From: Cryobacterium shii
GTDB lineage: Bacteria; Actinomycetota; Actinomycetes; Actinomycetales; Microbacteriaceae
Direction of reading: 5' to 3'
DNA length: 64,000 nt
NCBI RefSeq assembly: GCF_004402595.1
Contig: NZ_SOFY01000049.1
Location: 1-64,000, forward strand
The position numbers were made by a program, and so were the translations under genes. Every line of letters starts with the position of its first letter. Within the stretch, counting starts at the first letter, position 1. The notes beneath the pieces are model-generated. The model worked only from the letters and a program-made list of their open reading frames with translations. It was not told the origin of the DNA and did not search any database. Of the stretch, positions 37,646 to 46,170 are shown piece by piece.

Positions 37646-38745
37646 GCAACGCTTCATATGCGGCAGCCGGAGTAGACACCGCGGCCGGCGACCTGGCCGT
37701 CTCCCTGATGAAGGCCGCCGTCTCCAAGACGCACGGCCCCGAGGTGCTCGGCGGTTTCGGCGGTTTCGCCGGCCTCTACGACGTATCGTTCCTCACCTCC
37801 TACCGCCGCCCGCTGCTGGCCACGTCCACGGATGGCGTCGGCACCAAGGTCGCGATCGCCCAGGCCATCGACAAGCACGACACCATCGGCCAGGACCTGG
37901 TCGGGATGGTCGTCGACGACATTGTCGTGGTCGGGGCCCGCCCGCTCTTCATGACCGACTACATCGCCTGCGGCAAGGTCGTCCCCGAACGCATCGCGGA
38001 CATCGTCGCCGGCATCGCCCGCGCCTGCGCCGACACCGGAACCGCCCTCGTCGGGGGCGAGACCGCCGAGCACCCCGGCCTGCTCGGCGTGGACGACTAC
38101 GACGTCGCCGGCGCCGCCACCGGCGTGGTGGAGGCCGACCAGGTGCTCGGCGCCGAGAACGTGCGCCACGGCGACGTCGTCGTGGCGATGGCCTCCTCCG
38201 GGCTGCACTCCAACGGCTACTCGCTCGTGCGGCACATCCTCGCACAGCGCGGCATCGGCTACACCGACACCTCCGCCGAGCTCGGCGGCGTGGTCGGCGA
38301 GGTGCTGCTGGAGCCGACCCGCCTCTACACCGGACCGCTGCTCAGCGTGCTGGCCGACCCCGAACTGGCCGGCGTCGTGCACTCGCTCAGCCACGTCACC
38401 GGCGGCGGCATCGCGGCGAACCTCGCCCGCGTGCTCCCGCTCGGGGCCTGGGTCGAGGTCGACCGGTCCACCTGGTCCCCGTCCCCCGTCTTCCGGGTGC
38501 TCAGCGACATGGCGGGCGCCTCGCTGGAGAGCTCGGAGGGAACCTGGAACCTGGGTGTGGGCATGTTCGCCGTCGTCTCGGCGGATGCCGCGTCATCCGT
38601 GATCGCACGTCTCGCCGCCGACGGGATCCCGGCCTGGGTCGCCGGCCGCGTGTCGACCGCGCCGCACGACCTCGCGGGCTTCGAGCAGGGCGTCAAGGGC
38701 GTCAACGGCGGGGCCGTGCGCCTAGTCGGCGGTTACGCGAACTAG
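37642..38745 (+). CDS. purM: Phosphoribosylformylglycinamidine cyclo-ligase
   Basis: 367 residues. It converts FGAM to AIR with ATP. TSTDGVGTKVAIAQAIDKHD is the ATP/metal loop, VGGETAEHPGLL and ASSGLHSNGYSLVRHIL are AIR-synthase motifs, and HVTGGGIAANLARVLP is in the second domain. Its ATG overlaps the purF stop, so PurF and PurM are coupled, as in other actinobacteria, where the next gene is also a DUF3073 gene on the opposite strand. Confidence 0.97.
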   Translation: MSNASYAAAGVDTAAGDLAVSLMKAAVSKTHGPEVLGGFGGFAGLYDVSFLTSYRRPLLATSTDGVGTKVAIAQAIDKHDTIGQDLVGMVVDDIVVVGARPLFMTDYIACGKVVPERIADIVAGIARACADTGTALVGGETAEHPGLLGVDDYDVAGAATGVVEADQVLGAENVRHGDVVVAMASSGLHSNGYSLVRHILAQRGIGYTDTSAELGGVVGEVLLEPTRLYTGPLLSVLADPELAGVVHSLSHVTGGGIAANLARVLPLGAWVEVDRSTWSPSPVFRVLSDMAGASLESSEGTWNLGVGMFAVVSADAASSVIARLAADGIPAWVAGRVSTAPHDLAGFEQGVKGVNGGAVRLVGGYAN

Positions 38746-38756
38746 TCGGTCGCCGC

Positions 38757-38808
38757 GTGCGTTCAAATGGCCGCCATCGATGAAACGATGGCGGCCATTT
38801 GAGCGCAC
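38757..38808. repeat. Palindrome, family D copy 2, probable terminator
   Basis: 23-bp arms (38757-38779, 38786-38808, one mismatch) with a 6-nt loop. Outer arms GTGCGYTCAAA match the copy at 8350. Placed between the convergent purM and DUF3073 genes. Confidence 0.88.
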
Positions 38809-38865
38809 ACGCGAACGGATGATGCCCGGCGGTGACGGAGGGGGCCGACAGGGAGGGGCGCGGGG

Positions 38866-39126
38866 CTAGGCGCGCTTCTGCTCGTCTTCGGTCGCGTAGT
38901 GATCGACGTATTGGTCGTCGTCGTCGCCAGAAGCATCGTCGGAGCCCTTACCGGGCTTGCCGGCTTCGTATTCCGGCCACTTCGCCAGGTCTTCGTCGAG
39001 GCGCGGGTCATCGACCGGATGCCCGGTGAGCTCGCGTTCGAGCGCGTTGTAGTTGGTGTCCGGGCTGAAATACTTCAGCTCGCGGGCGACCTTGGTGTGC
39101 TTTGCTTTTTGACGGCCGCGCCCCAT
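38866..39126 (-). CDS. DUF3073 family protein
   Basis: 86 residues from the ATG at 39126, with AGGGGG upstream. MGRGRQKAKHTKVARELKYF and SPDTNYNALERELTG are the conserved DUF3073 signature; the rest is acidic and disordered (SDDASGDDDDQYVDHYATED). The basic start suggests nucleic-acid contact, but the function is unknown. The family is regularly located next to purM in actinobacteria, as here. Confidence 0.92.
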   Translation of the reverse strand: MGRGRQKAKHTKVARELKYFSPDTNYNALERELTGHPVDDPRLDEDLAKWPEYEAGKPGKGSDDASGDDDDQYVDHYATEDEQKRA

Positions 39127-39304
39127 GCGTGACCCCCTAACGATGCCAGGCCGGGTGAGGAGTGAATCTCCCGGGAGTTGCCGAACGGAATGGTGAAAAC
39201 TAGCCGTCAGTTTAGCATGATGACCCGCAGGCCCCACTGACGCGCTTGACGCTGTGCACTGCTCTGAAACCGCGCACTCGCTAGTGTACGACCGCGCGCT
39301 GGGA

Positions 39305-39679
39305 TCAGCCTGAGCGGGCGAGCAGATACCCGGCGCCGCAGGCGAGGAATCCGAGCAGCAGAGTGCCGACCAGGTTGACCGCGCCGGCCCGCCAGCGCCC
39401 CCTGAGCAGGAGTTCGACCGTCTCGACGCTCCAGGTGCTGAAGGTGGTCAGCCCGCCGCAGACGCCGGTCAGGAGGATCAGGCGCAGTTCCAGAGAGACG
39501 GCCGCGCGCTCGGCCAGTCCGAGCACGACGCCGCCGACCAGCGCGCCCACAACGTTCACGATCAGCACGCCCAGGGGGAGTCGTCCGGGGCCGGCCGGCA
39601 GGGCGCGGGACACCAGGAAACGGATGACCGCTGCCGCGCCGCCGCAGACGAGCACGCCGAGGACCAAGCCGACGCTCAC
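39305..39679 (-). CDS. crcB: Fluoride channel CrcB/FluC, subunit 1
   Basis: 124 residues, four membrane helices. The pore motif GVCGGLTTFSTW and the N-terminal GGAAAVIRFLVSR are those of Fluc fluoride channels. GTG 39679 overlaps the upstream crcB stop by GTGA. Two adjacent crcB genes usually encode a heterodimeric channel in Gram-positive bacteria. Confidence 0.93.
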   Translation of the reverse strand: MSVGLVLGVLVCGGAAAVIRFLVSRALPAGPGRLPLGVLIVNVVGALVGGVVLGLAERAAVSLELRLILLTGVCGGLTTFSTWSVETVELLLRGRWRAGAVNLVGTLLLGFLACGAGYLLARSG

Positions 39680-40098
39680 GGGGTGACCCCGGCATCCGTG
39701 CCGCCGAGTGGAAGGCGCTCTGCCGCGGCCCGGCCGCCCAGCCGGAGTCCCAGCGCCGCTGCCGCGAATCCGAGCAGGAGCGTGGCCGCGAGATAGGCCC
39801 AGGCCAGCGGCGAGAAACCCGCGGAGACCAGCGCCACCAGCGAGACCATCACGGCGGAGAAGGTCGTGAACGAGCCGAGCACGCCGCCCCCGAGGGCCGC
39901 CTTGAGCCAGGACGGCACGGCCGGCCGGGTCCAGAGGCCGGCCACCAGCCAGCCGAGCAGGAACGCGCCGACGACATTGGCGAGGAGCGTGCCGGCCGGG
40001 AATTCGGCGTCAGCGTGCGGGAGGGCCAGGTCGATTCCGAGCCGGAGGCCGGTGCCGGCCATTCCGCCCAGGAAGACGGCCGACCCCAGCCGCAGCAT
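39676..40098 (-). CDS. crcB: Fluoride channel CrcB/FluC, subunit 2
   Basis: 140 residues from ATG 40098 (MLRLGSAVFLGGMAGTGLRL). The GGVLGSFTTFSAVM pore segment and ANVVGAFLLGWLVAGLW helix match CrcB. It is the first of the pair. Longer in-frame readings from 40404 translate the permease gene in another frame and are not conserved. No fluoride riboswitch was recognised upstream. Confidence 0.92.
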   Translation of the reverse strand: MLRLGSAVFLGGMAGTGLRLGIDLALPHADAEFPAGTLLANVVGAFLLGWLVAGLWTRPAVPSWLKAALGGGVLGSFTTFSAVMVSLVALVSAGFSPLAWAYLAATLLLGFAAAALGLRLGGRAAAERLPLGGTDAGVTP

Positions 40099-40100
40099 GG

Positions 40101-42236
40101 CTACTTTCGCTTTCGCCGGCGGGCGGCCGACGGCCGCGACTTCGGCGGGGTGACGCCCACGACGGCCGACTGCCTGACCGGGATCTCCTTGGTGGCCGGG
40201 GCGAGCGGTCGCCGTGGGATCGGGCGGGGACGCACGGGCTCGCCGCGCCGGTCCTGCCCGGGCACGGGGCGTGAGCGCCGCCCGTAGATGAGCTCGGAGG
40301 AGTCGAGCAGCCAGGGCACGAGCGCGATGGTGACGCCGTGCACGAGCATCAGTTTCTGGCGCAGCCGCCGGGCCTTGTGGTTGTGCAGCAGGCTCTCCCA
40401 CCAATGCCCCACGATGTAGATCGGCGTGTACACGGTGACGACCTCGGAGCCGTGGTCCTCGCGACGATCCTTGATGTAGCTGATCAACGGCCAGCTGATG
40501 TCCCGGTAGGGAGACTGCACGATGTGCAGCGGCACCTGGATGTTCTGCTTCACCCAGGCGCGCTTGAGCTCCTTGGTCTCCTCGTTGTCGATCGAGATGT
40601 GCACGGCCTCGATGCTCTCGTGCCGGGCGGCGATCGCGTAGTCGAGTGCCTTGAGCACGGGCTTCTGCATCTTGCCCACCAGCACGATCGCGTGGTCGCC
40701 CTGGGAGCCGAACGTCGTCTCCGAGTCGACTTCGATTTCCTTGGCGACGTCCCGGTAGTACCGGTTGACGCCGAGCATGAGGGTGAACAGCACCGGCATC
40801 AGCACGAACACGAGCCAGGCGCCGTGGGTGAACTTGGTGATGGTCACCACGATCAGCACCACCCCGGTCAGGAGGGCGCCGAAACCGTTGATGGACAGGC
40901 TGGCGACGATGGATGCCCGGTTCGGCGGGTTCGTCTTGAGCAGGGACAGCCAGTGCCGCACCATGCCGGTCTGCCCGAGCGTGAAGGAGACGAAGACGCC
41001 GATGATGTACAGCTGGATCAGCACGGTCAGGTTGGCCTGGTAGATGACCAGGATCACACAGGCGAAGAACGCGAGCAGCAGCACGCCGTTCGAGTAGATC
41101 AGGCGGTCACCGCGGGTGCTGAGCGACTTCGGCGCGTAGGAGTCCTTGGCGAGCACCGAGCCGAGCAGGGGGAAGCCGTTGAACGCCGTGTTGGCGGCCA
41201 GGAGGAGCACGGCCGCGGTCGCGGCCTGCAGCACGAAGAACATGATCGAGTTGTTGCCGAAGGTGGCCGCCGCGATCTGCGCGATCAGGCTGCGCTGCGG
41301 GGAGGTGGCGCATTCCTGCCAGCCGATCAAGTCGCAGGGGTTCTCCGCGTAGTGCACCTTGGAGAAGAGGGCCAGGGTCGTCAGCCCGACGAAGAGCGTG
41401 ATGGCGATGCCACCCATGAGCACCAGCGTGCGCTGGGCGTTCTTTACCTTGGGATGCTTGAACGCGGGCACCCCGTTGGCGATCGCCTCGACGCCGGTGA
41501 GCGCGCTGCATCCGCTGGCGAAGGATCGCAGCAGCAGCAGGATGAACGCGGACTGGGCGAGGTTCTGGGCCTCCACCTCGTAGCCCGCGGATTCGGCCAT
41601 CGGGGTGTCGCCCAGGGCGACCCGGGTGAGACCGACGACGACCATCAGGAGCACGCTCGCGATGAAGAGGTAGGTCGGGATGGCGAACGCCTTGCTGGAT
41701 TCGTGCACACCCCGCAGGTTGACCGCCGCCAGCAGGATCACGAAGAAGACGGCGAACTCCACCCGGAAGGGAGCGAGTCCCGGGAGGGCGGAGATGATGT
41801 TATCCACGCCGCTGGCCACCGACACGACCACGGTCATGACGTAGTCCACCAGCAGGGCGGAGGCGACGACCAGGCCGGCCTTCTCGCCGAGGTTCTTGTG
41901 CGCGACCTCGTAGTCGCCGCCGCCGGACGGGTACGCCTTGATCAGCTGGCGGTAGGAGGCGGTGACCACCACGAGCAGCAGCACGACGACGGCCGCGACC
42001 CACGGTGCGAAGCTGAGAAAGGCCAGCCCGCCGAGGGTGAGGATCATCAGGAGCTCTTGCGGGGCGTAGGCCACGCTCGACAGCGGGTCGCTCGCGAAGA
42101 TCGGCAGGGCGAGGTGCTTGGGCAGCAACTGGCCTTCGAGCTTCTCCGTCGAGAGAGGGTCGCCGATGATCCACCGTTTCGGTGATCGTGTTTCTGGTGC
42201 CGGGGGGCTTACCTCTGGAGTCACGAGGGTCGACAC
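40101..42236 (-). CDS. APC-superfamily permease, KimA/YdaO-like potassium importer
   Basis: 711 residues from GTG 42236 (VSTLVTPEVSPPAPETRSPK), with AAGGGAG at the right distance; an upstream TTG lacks one. After IGDPLSTEKLEGQLLP the N-terminal half has about 12 helices, with SDPLSSVAYAPQELLMILTL and SYRQLIKAYPSGGGDYEVAH, which closely follow the Bacillus KimA potassium transporter. The C-terminal soluble part (EVDSETTFGSQGDHAIVLVG on) is universal-stress-protein-like, where c-di-AMP acts in KimA. The end is a basic tail RRPLAPATKEIPVR ... RRKRK. Upstream of the divergent-side MarR gene. Confidence 0.82.
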   Translation of the reverse strand: MSTLVTPEVSPPAPETRSPKRWIIGDPLSTEKLEGQLLPKHLALPIFASDPLSSVAYAPQELLMILTLGGLAFLSFAPWVAAVVVLLLVVVTASYRQLIKAYPSGGGDYEVAHKNLGEKAGLVVASALLVDYVMTVVVSVASGVDNIISALPGLAPFRVEFAVFFVILLAAVNLRGVHESSKAFAIPTYLFIASVLLMVVVGLTRVALGDTPMAESAGYEVEAQNLAQSAFILLLLRSFASGCSALTGVEAIANGVPAFKHPKVKNAQRTLVLMGGIAITLFVGLTTLALFSKVHYAENPCDLIGWQECATSPQRSLIAQIAAATFGNNSIMFFVLQAATAAVLLLAANTAFNGFPLLGSVLAKDSYAPKSLSTRGDRLIYSNGVLLLAFFACVILVIYQANLTVLIQLYIIGVFVSFTLGQTGMVRHWLSLLKTNPPNRASIVASLSINGFGALLTGVVLIVVTITKFTHGAWLVFVLMPVLFTLMLGVNRYYRDVAKEIEVDSETTFGSQGDHAIVLVGKMQKPVLKALDYAIAARHESIEAVHISIDNEETKELKRAWVKQNIQVPLHIVQSPYRDISWPLISYIKDRREDHGSEVVTVYTPIYIVGHWWESLLHNHKARRLRQKLMLVHGVTIALVPWLLDSSELIYGRRSRPVPGQDRRGEPVRPRPIPRRPLAPATKEIPVRQSAVVGVTPPKSRPSAARRRKRK

Positions 42237-42305
42237 TACTCCCTTGCACACTTCTGACAAAACAGTGACAGAGTGCCGACCCTGCGGCGTGTCGCCTGCG
42301 CGGGG

Positions 42306-42746
42306 TCAGTGCGTGTGTGACGCCTCGATAACCCGCCACAGCGACCGGCGCAGAACATCGAGTTCATCCATGCTCATTCCGAGCCTGTCGATGATGCGCG
42401 GGGGGATCGTGCGGGCCTCCTCGCGCAGCAGGCGCCCGGCGTCGGTGAGGGATACGTCGAGCACGCGTTCGTCGTGTTCGTTGCGCTCCCGGGTGACCAA
42501 ACCGGCGACCTCCAGCCGCTTCAGGAGCGGCGACAGGGTGGCCGGCTCGAGGCGGAGCTCCACGGCGAGGTCCTTCACCGAGCGGGGGCTGCGCCCCCAG
42601 AGCGCCAGCATGACCAGGTACTGCGGATGGGTGAGCCCATAGGGCTCGAGGATCGGGCGGTAGATCGAGATCACGCTGCGCGACGCGATCGCCAGCGCGA
42701 AGCAGACCTGGTCCTCGAGGCGGAGGAGGTCGGCGGCATCCGTCAC
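42306..42746 (-). CDS. MarR family regulator, OhrR-like
   Basis: 146 residues from GTG 42746. LEDQVCFALAIASRSVISIY places the redox-sensing Cys at residue 15, as in OhrR proteins, and YRPILEPYGLTHPQYLVMLA plus VKDLAVELRLEPATLSPLLK form the dimer and HTH regions. The wing is NEHDERVLDVSLTDAG. It should sense organic hydroperoxides, but no ohr gene is in this window. The divergent promoter holds a palindrome that overlaps its neighbour's -10 hexamer. Confidence 0.87.
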   Translation of the reverse strand: MTDAADLLRLEDQVCFALAIASRSVISIYRPILEPYGLTHPQYLVMLALWGRSPRSVKDLAVELRLEPATLSPLLKRLEVAGLVTRERNEHDERVLDVSLTDAGRLLREEARTIPPRIIDRLGMSMDELDVLRRSLWRVIEASHTH

Positions 42747-42771
42747 TCGGGCAACCTTCCATCGGCTTTAG

Positions 42772-42783
42772 TTAGTACACTAA
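42772..42783. promoter_or_regulatory. MarR/OhrR-type operator and -10 element
   Basis: TTAGTACACTAA is palindromic apart from its centre pair. TACACT (42776-42781) inside it is the -10 of the gene at 42789, seven bases upstream of the ATG, so one site could control both directions. Confidence 0.65.
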
Positions 42784-42788
42784 TGATT

Positions 42789-43055
42789 ATGACACGTACT
42801 AACAAGAAGCCGCGCGCCGAGCGCGGCCTGGCCGGCGTCATCGCCCGCCTCAACGGCCGGCTCCTGCCCTGGATCGGCCCGCCGCCCCTCGGGCCGTACG
42901 ACACGGTCAGTGCAGAAGAGGTGCAGGCGACGCAGGCCCGATCGGTTTGCCCCATCTGCGGGGCCCTGATGTCCCTGCACGAGATCGACCGCTCGGGGGA
43001 GCGCACGCAGGTGCACCACCCCACCCCCGAGCAGGTCGCCGAGCGCTCCGCCTGA
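42789..43055 (+). CDS. Small hypothetical protein with a CxxC motif
   Basis: 88 residues. The N-terminus is basic (TRTNKKPRAERGLAGVIARL), and the C-terminal half has RSVCPICGALMSLHEIDRSG followed by HHP, so it may hold a metal by one CxxC plus His. I do not recognise a family. The ATG at 42789 follows a -10 hexamer by seven bases, a leaderless start; an ATG at 42783 is also in frame. It shares a promoter region with the OhrR-like gene and is a candidate target of it. Confidence 0.7.
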   Translation: MTRTNKKPRAERGLAGVIARLNGRLLPWIGPPPLGPYDTVSAEEVQATQARSVCPICGALMSLHEIDRSGERTQVHHPTPEQVAERSA

Positions 43056-43101
43056 CGGCGGGTTGCGCGGCGGCCCGCACGGGTTCAGCGGCAGAGGTGG
43101 T

Positions 43102-43746
43102 TCAGCGGGAGAGTGAGGCGAGGATGCCCTCGCGCACCTCGGCCAGGCGGCGGCGCAGCTCCGGCACGGTGTCGGTGGGCACCAGCGAGCGGGAGGCCTG
43201 CCCGCGCAGGTCCGCCCGCAGCTGCTGACGGAATTCGTTCAACACCATGTCGGCCTCGTGGATGGCGCGACTCGACTCGGCCCGCGGGTCCGCGCCCGGA
43301 CCGGTGCTTCCGGAGCCGCTCGTGCCTGTGCCGCCGGCTCCCCGGACGGGACCCTCTCCCCTGGCCTGGCGTTTGGCGGAGGCCAGGTCGGCGCGCAGAC
43401 TCTTCATCGCCGCGGTGACTCCCGAGCGCACCTCATCGGCCAGCCGCCGAACGGAGTCCGTGACCTCGGTCTCGATCGCGTCGAGTTCACCCTGGCGGGC
43501 GAGCAGTTCGGCGCGTCCGGCGTCGGTGATCTCGTAGACGGTCTTACGGCCGTCCGTCGACTTGGTGACCAGGCCTTCCTCTTCCAGCTTGGCCAGGCGC
43601 GGGTAGATCGTTCCGGCGCTGGGAATATAGGTTCCGCCGAACCGGTCGCTGAGCGCCTGGATCAGCTCATAGCCGTGCCGGGGCTGTTCGGCCAGCAGGC
43701 TGAGCAGGTAGAGGCGCAGGCTGCCGTGCGCGAAGACGGGGGTCAT
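43102..43746 (-). CDS. PadR family transcriptional regulator
   Basis: 214 residues from ATG 43746. The winged HTH is clear in LLSLLAEQPRHGYELIQALS and IPSAGTIYPRLAKLEEEGLV with TVYEITDAGRAELLARQ. The C-terminal half is a long, charged helical region with a Gly/Ser-rich break around residue 135. The ATG overlaps the DUF4097 stop by ATGA, so it is the second gene of that operon. It is likely to bind the palindrome at 44659-44676 and control the operon. Confidence 0.9.
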   Translation of the reverse strand: MTPVFAHGSLRLYLLSLLAEQPRHGYELIQALSDRFGGTYIPSAGTIYPRLAKLEEEGLVTKSTDGRKTVYEITDAGRAELLARQGELDAIETEVTDSVRRLADEVRSGVTAAMKSLRADLASAKRQARGEGPVRGAGGTGTSGSGSTGPGADPRAESSRAIHEADMVLNEFRQQLRADLRGQASRSLVPTDTVPELRRRLAEVREGILASLSR

Positions 43747-44606
43747 TCCCACACCTCCCCGGCCGTGTCGGCGGCGGACTCGCCCTGGGGGCCGCCGGCC
43801 TCGGCGCTCCGCCGCACCACGGAGATGTCACCGGAGACCGAGTTGGCGTACAGGTCGAGCCAGCTGCCGTCGAGCACGCCGGTGCTGGATTCGTAGCCCT
43901 TGCCGAAGGTGCCGCGGATCGTCTGGTCGTCGAGCTGCAGGGTGCCGGACACGGTATTGAGGTGGTACTTGGTCCCGACGTCCGCGCCGAGGCGCACGGT
44001 CAGGTTGCCGCTGACCGTGTTCGTGTTGATGGAATCCGGGGTGCCCTCGATGTCGAGGAAGACATCGCTGGTGACGCCGTCGAGGCTGAACCTGCGGATG
44101 TCGCCGCTGGCCGTGATCTCGCCGGAGACCGTGTGCGCGACGATGCTGCCGTCGTGGTTGCGCACCTGCATCTCGCCGTTCACGCCATTGAGCTCGAGGT
44201 CGCCGGTCACCCCGTCGACCACGATGTCGCCCGACACAGTGCTGACGCGGCCGCCGTTGCGGAGCCCGGAGATCAGGGCGTCGGCCGTGATCACGCCGAA
44301 TTTCAGCGCGACGTCGCGGGGGACCATGATGCTGACGTCGGCCTTCGCGGTGCCGCGGAATGAGGCGAACACCTCGATGAAGTTGTCCCAGCGCAGCTGG
44401 GGGTGGTCGATCTCCAGGGTGTCGCCGTCGAGCGAGATCTTGAGATCCTTGCCGCTCACGCTGTGCACTTCAACCCGGGTCACCGGGTCGTCGTGGCCGA
44501 TGACGTCGATCTTGCCGCCGATCATGCCCACCTTGAGATTGCGCACCAGCTCGATATCGATCACCTTGGTTTGTCCAGGGGTGACCAGCCATTTTTCCAG
44601 GGCCAT
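43743..44606 (-). CDS. DUF4097 beta-strand repeat protein
   Basis: 287 residues from ATG 44606 with AAGGAG upstream. The body is a beta-solenoid: repeated short strands with VSGDI, VTGDLELNG, VNGEMQVRN, VSGEITASG, VSGNLTVRLG and VSGTLQLDD, typical of DUF4097 (adhesin-like/YvlB-like) proteins. There is no signal peptide. First gene of a two-gene unit with PadR; such pairs are common in actinobacteria and of unknown role, possibly linked to cell-envelope stress. Confidence 0.88.
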   Translation of the reverse strand: MALEKWLVTPGQTKVIDIELVRNLKVGMIGGKIDVIGHDDPVTRVEVHSVSGKDLKISLDGDTLEIDHPQLRWDNFIEVFASFRGTAKADVSIMVPRDVALKFGVITADALISGLRNGGRVSTVSGDIVVDGVTGDLELNGVNGEMQVRNHDGSIVAHTVSGEITASGDIRRFSLDGVTSDVFLDIEGTPDSINTNTVSGNLTVRLGADVGTKYHLNTVSGTLQLDDQTIRGTFGKGYESSTGVLDGSWLDLYANSVSGDISVVRRSAEAGGPQGESAADTAGEVWE

Positions 44607-44658
44607 TGAATTCTCCTTCGTGCCGCGGCATCCGTGTGAAGCGGATGCCCACAGGTTT

Positions 44659-44700
44659 GTCGCGATATATCGCGACGTGTTCGAATCAAGATATATCGCG
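44659..44700. promoter_or_regulatory. PadR-type operator pair
   Basis: A perfect 18-bp palindrome, GTCGCGATATATCGCGAC (44659-44676), and a second half GATATATCGCG (44690-44700) lie 53-94 bp upstream of the DUF4097 start. ATATAT-centred sites of this kind are bound by PadR regulators. They also overlap the probable -10 region. Confidence 0.7.
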
Positions 44701-44780
44701 TTTCTGTGAATGGCAAGTGTGGCGGTCAGGTTCGCGGTGCCCGGATGAGGCATTCTGGAGGCAGGCATGGGGGGAATGCA

Positions 44781-46103
44781 GTGGAAATTTTCATGGGGGA
44801 TCGCATCGGAGCACGCAGGGGGAGGTTGCGCCGGCGCAGATCGATCAGGCCGGTGGCGCTGGTTGTCGCAGCCGTCGTGGTGTCGGGCGTCCTGTCGGGA
44901 TGTTCACCGGACGCCGGCGGGGGCGGGCACCGGAAAGGCGGGGCATTCACGGTCGATGTCACCGAGCGCCTGGACGCGGCCGTGGCCGACGCGATCGGCC
45001 GGTCCGGGGCATCCGGGGCCGTGGTGGGCGTCTGGGCCGACGGAACCGGCGAATGGGAGGCCGCGCCGGGGACGACGACCATCGGCGGCACGGAGGCGAT
45101 GAGCACGGAGATGCGGTTCCGGATCGGGACGAACACCACCGCGATGACCTGCACCGTGTTACTCCGGCTCGTGGAGGAGGGCACGGTCGCGCTCGACGAC
45201 CCGGTCGCCACCTACCTGGGCCGCCTCGTCGGCGTCGGGGACATCACCCTCGGCCAGCTGTGTCAGAACACGTCCAGTCTGGCCGGCCAGGACACGGAAC
45301 AGACGGCTCAGTTCGTGAACAACCCGACCCGCTCCTGGCCGGCGCTGGAGCTTGTGTCGAATGGACTGTCCGCGCCCCGGACGGGTGCGCCGGGTGGCAC
45401 CTGGGTGCAGTCGAGCACCGGGATCGTTCTGCTCGGCATGGCGCTCGAGCAGGCCACCGGCAAGGATTGGCGCGCGCTCTACCGCCAGTACATCTTCAAC
45501 CCGTTGAACCTGGATGACACCTCGTTCCCGGCTGCCGACGACCTGCAGATCCCCGGCGCGCATCCGCAGGGCTACGCGACGCAGCGCAGCACGGACGGCC
45601 AGCCGAACTGCGAGATCATGCTCGACGACACCGAGCTGTCCATCTCGATGACCGGTGTGGCCGGCGGCGTCGTCTCGACACTGGCGGACATGCGCACGTG
45701 GGCGGACGTGCTCGCCGTGGGCAGTGTGCTCGGCCCGGCATCCGTGGAGGTCCAGTGGTCCACCGTGGCGCAGGACGCCAACGCTCCCGCCTGGCGGCGC
45801 TACGGCCTGGGCGCCGAGCAGCTGGGCCCGCTGCGCGGGCGGGCGGGGGCGATCCCCGGATTCATCTCGGCGACCCTGTCCGATCCCGCCGGGGGTCTGA
45901 CGGTGGTGGTCGCGCTGAACAACTCGACCGCCGGAGGCAACTTCGCCCTGGCGCTGGCCCGGCAGCTGGCCGCCATCGCCACCCCGGCCACGGCGGCCGG
46001 CACGGACCGGGAGCCGCTGACCCTGCCCTGGTCGGAGGACGCGGCCCGGGCCGACCTCGAGGCGGGGACGGTGTGCCCGGTTCCGGCGGCGGCCGCGGGG
46101 TAG
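44781..46103 (+). CDS. Beta-lactamase-fold lipoprotein lacking catalytic residues
   Basis: 440 residues from GTG 44781 (GGGGGG upstream); ATG 44793 is an alternative. An Arg-rich start, a hydrophobic helix and the lipobox LSGC (Cys41) indicate a surface lipoprotein. The fold follows class C/serine-hydrolase proteins: FRIGTNTTAMTCTVLLRLVE, then EEGTVALDDPVATYL. The SxxK active-site motif is replaced by TNTT (Thr117, Thr120), the YxN is replaced around WVQSSTGIVLLGM, and the HxG loop reads GAIPGFIS. It is probably a non-catalytic binder or scaffold. The gene ends just before a hexanucleotide array. Confidence 0.8.
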   Translation: MEIFMGDRIGARRGRLRRRRSIRPVALVVAAVVVSGVLSGCSPDAGGGGHRKGGAFTVDVTERLDAAVADAIGRSGASGAVVGVWADGTGEWEAAPGTTTIGGTEAMSTEMRFRIGTNTTAMTCTVLLRLVEEGTVALDDPVATYLGRLVGVGDITLGQLCQNTSSLAGQDTEQTAQFVNNPTRSWPALELVSNGLSAPRTGAPGGTWVQSSTGIVLLGMALEQATGKDWRALYRQYIFNPLNLDDTSFPAADDLQIPGAHPQGYATQRSTDGQPNCEIMLDDTELSISMTGVAGGVVSTLADMRTWADVLAVGSVLGPASVEVQWSTVAQDANAPAWRRYGLGAEQLGPLRGRAGAIPGFISATLSDPAGGLTVVVALNNSTAGGNFALALARQLAAIATPATAAGTDREPLTLPWSEDAARADLEAGTVCPVPAAAAG

Positions 46104-46170
46104 CTCAGCTTCAGTCTCAGTCTCAGTCTCAGTCTCAGTCTCAGTCTCAGTCTCAGTCTCAGTCTCAGTA
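46104..46170. repeat. Hexanucleotide tandem repeat (TCAGTC)
   Basis: About ten perfect TCAGTC units (46111-46170) fill the gap between convergent genes. The CPBP stop codon (46165-46167) is inside the last unit. Confidence 0.95.

Noticed and set aside
40098-42260. ydaO or fluoride riboswitch near the crcB and KimA-like genes
   Set aside because: Only short or coding sequence precedes these genes, and I could not recognise a conserved riboswitch core.
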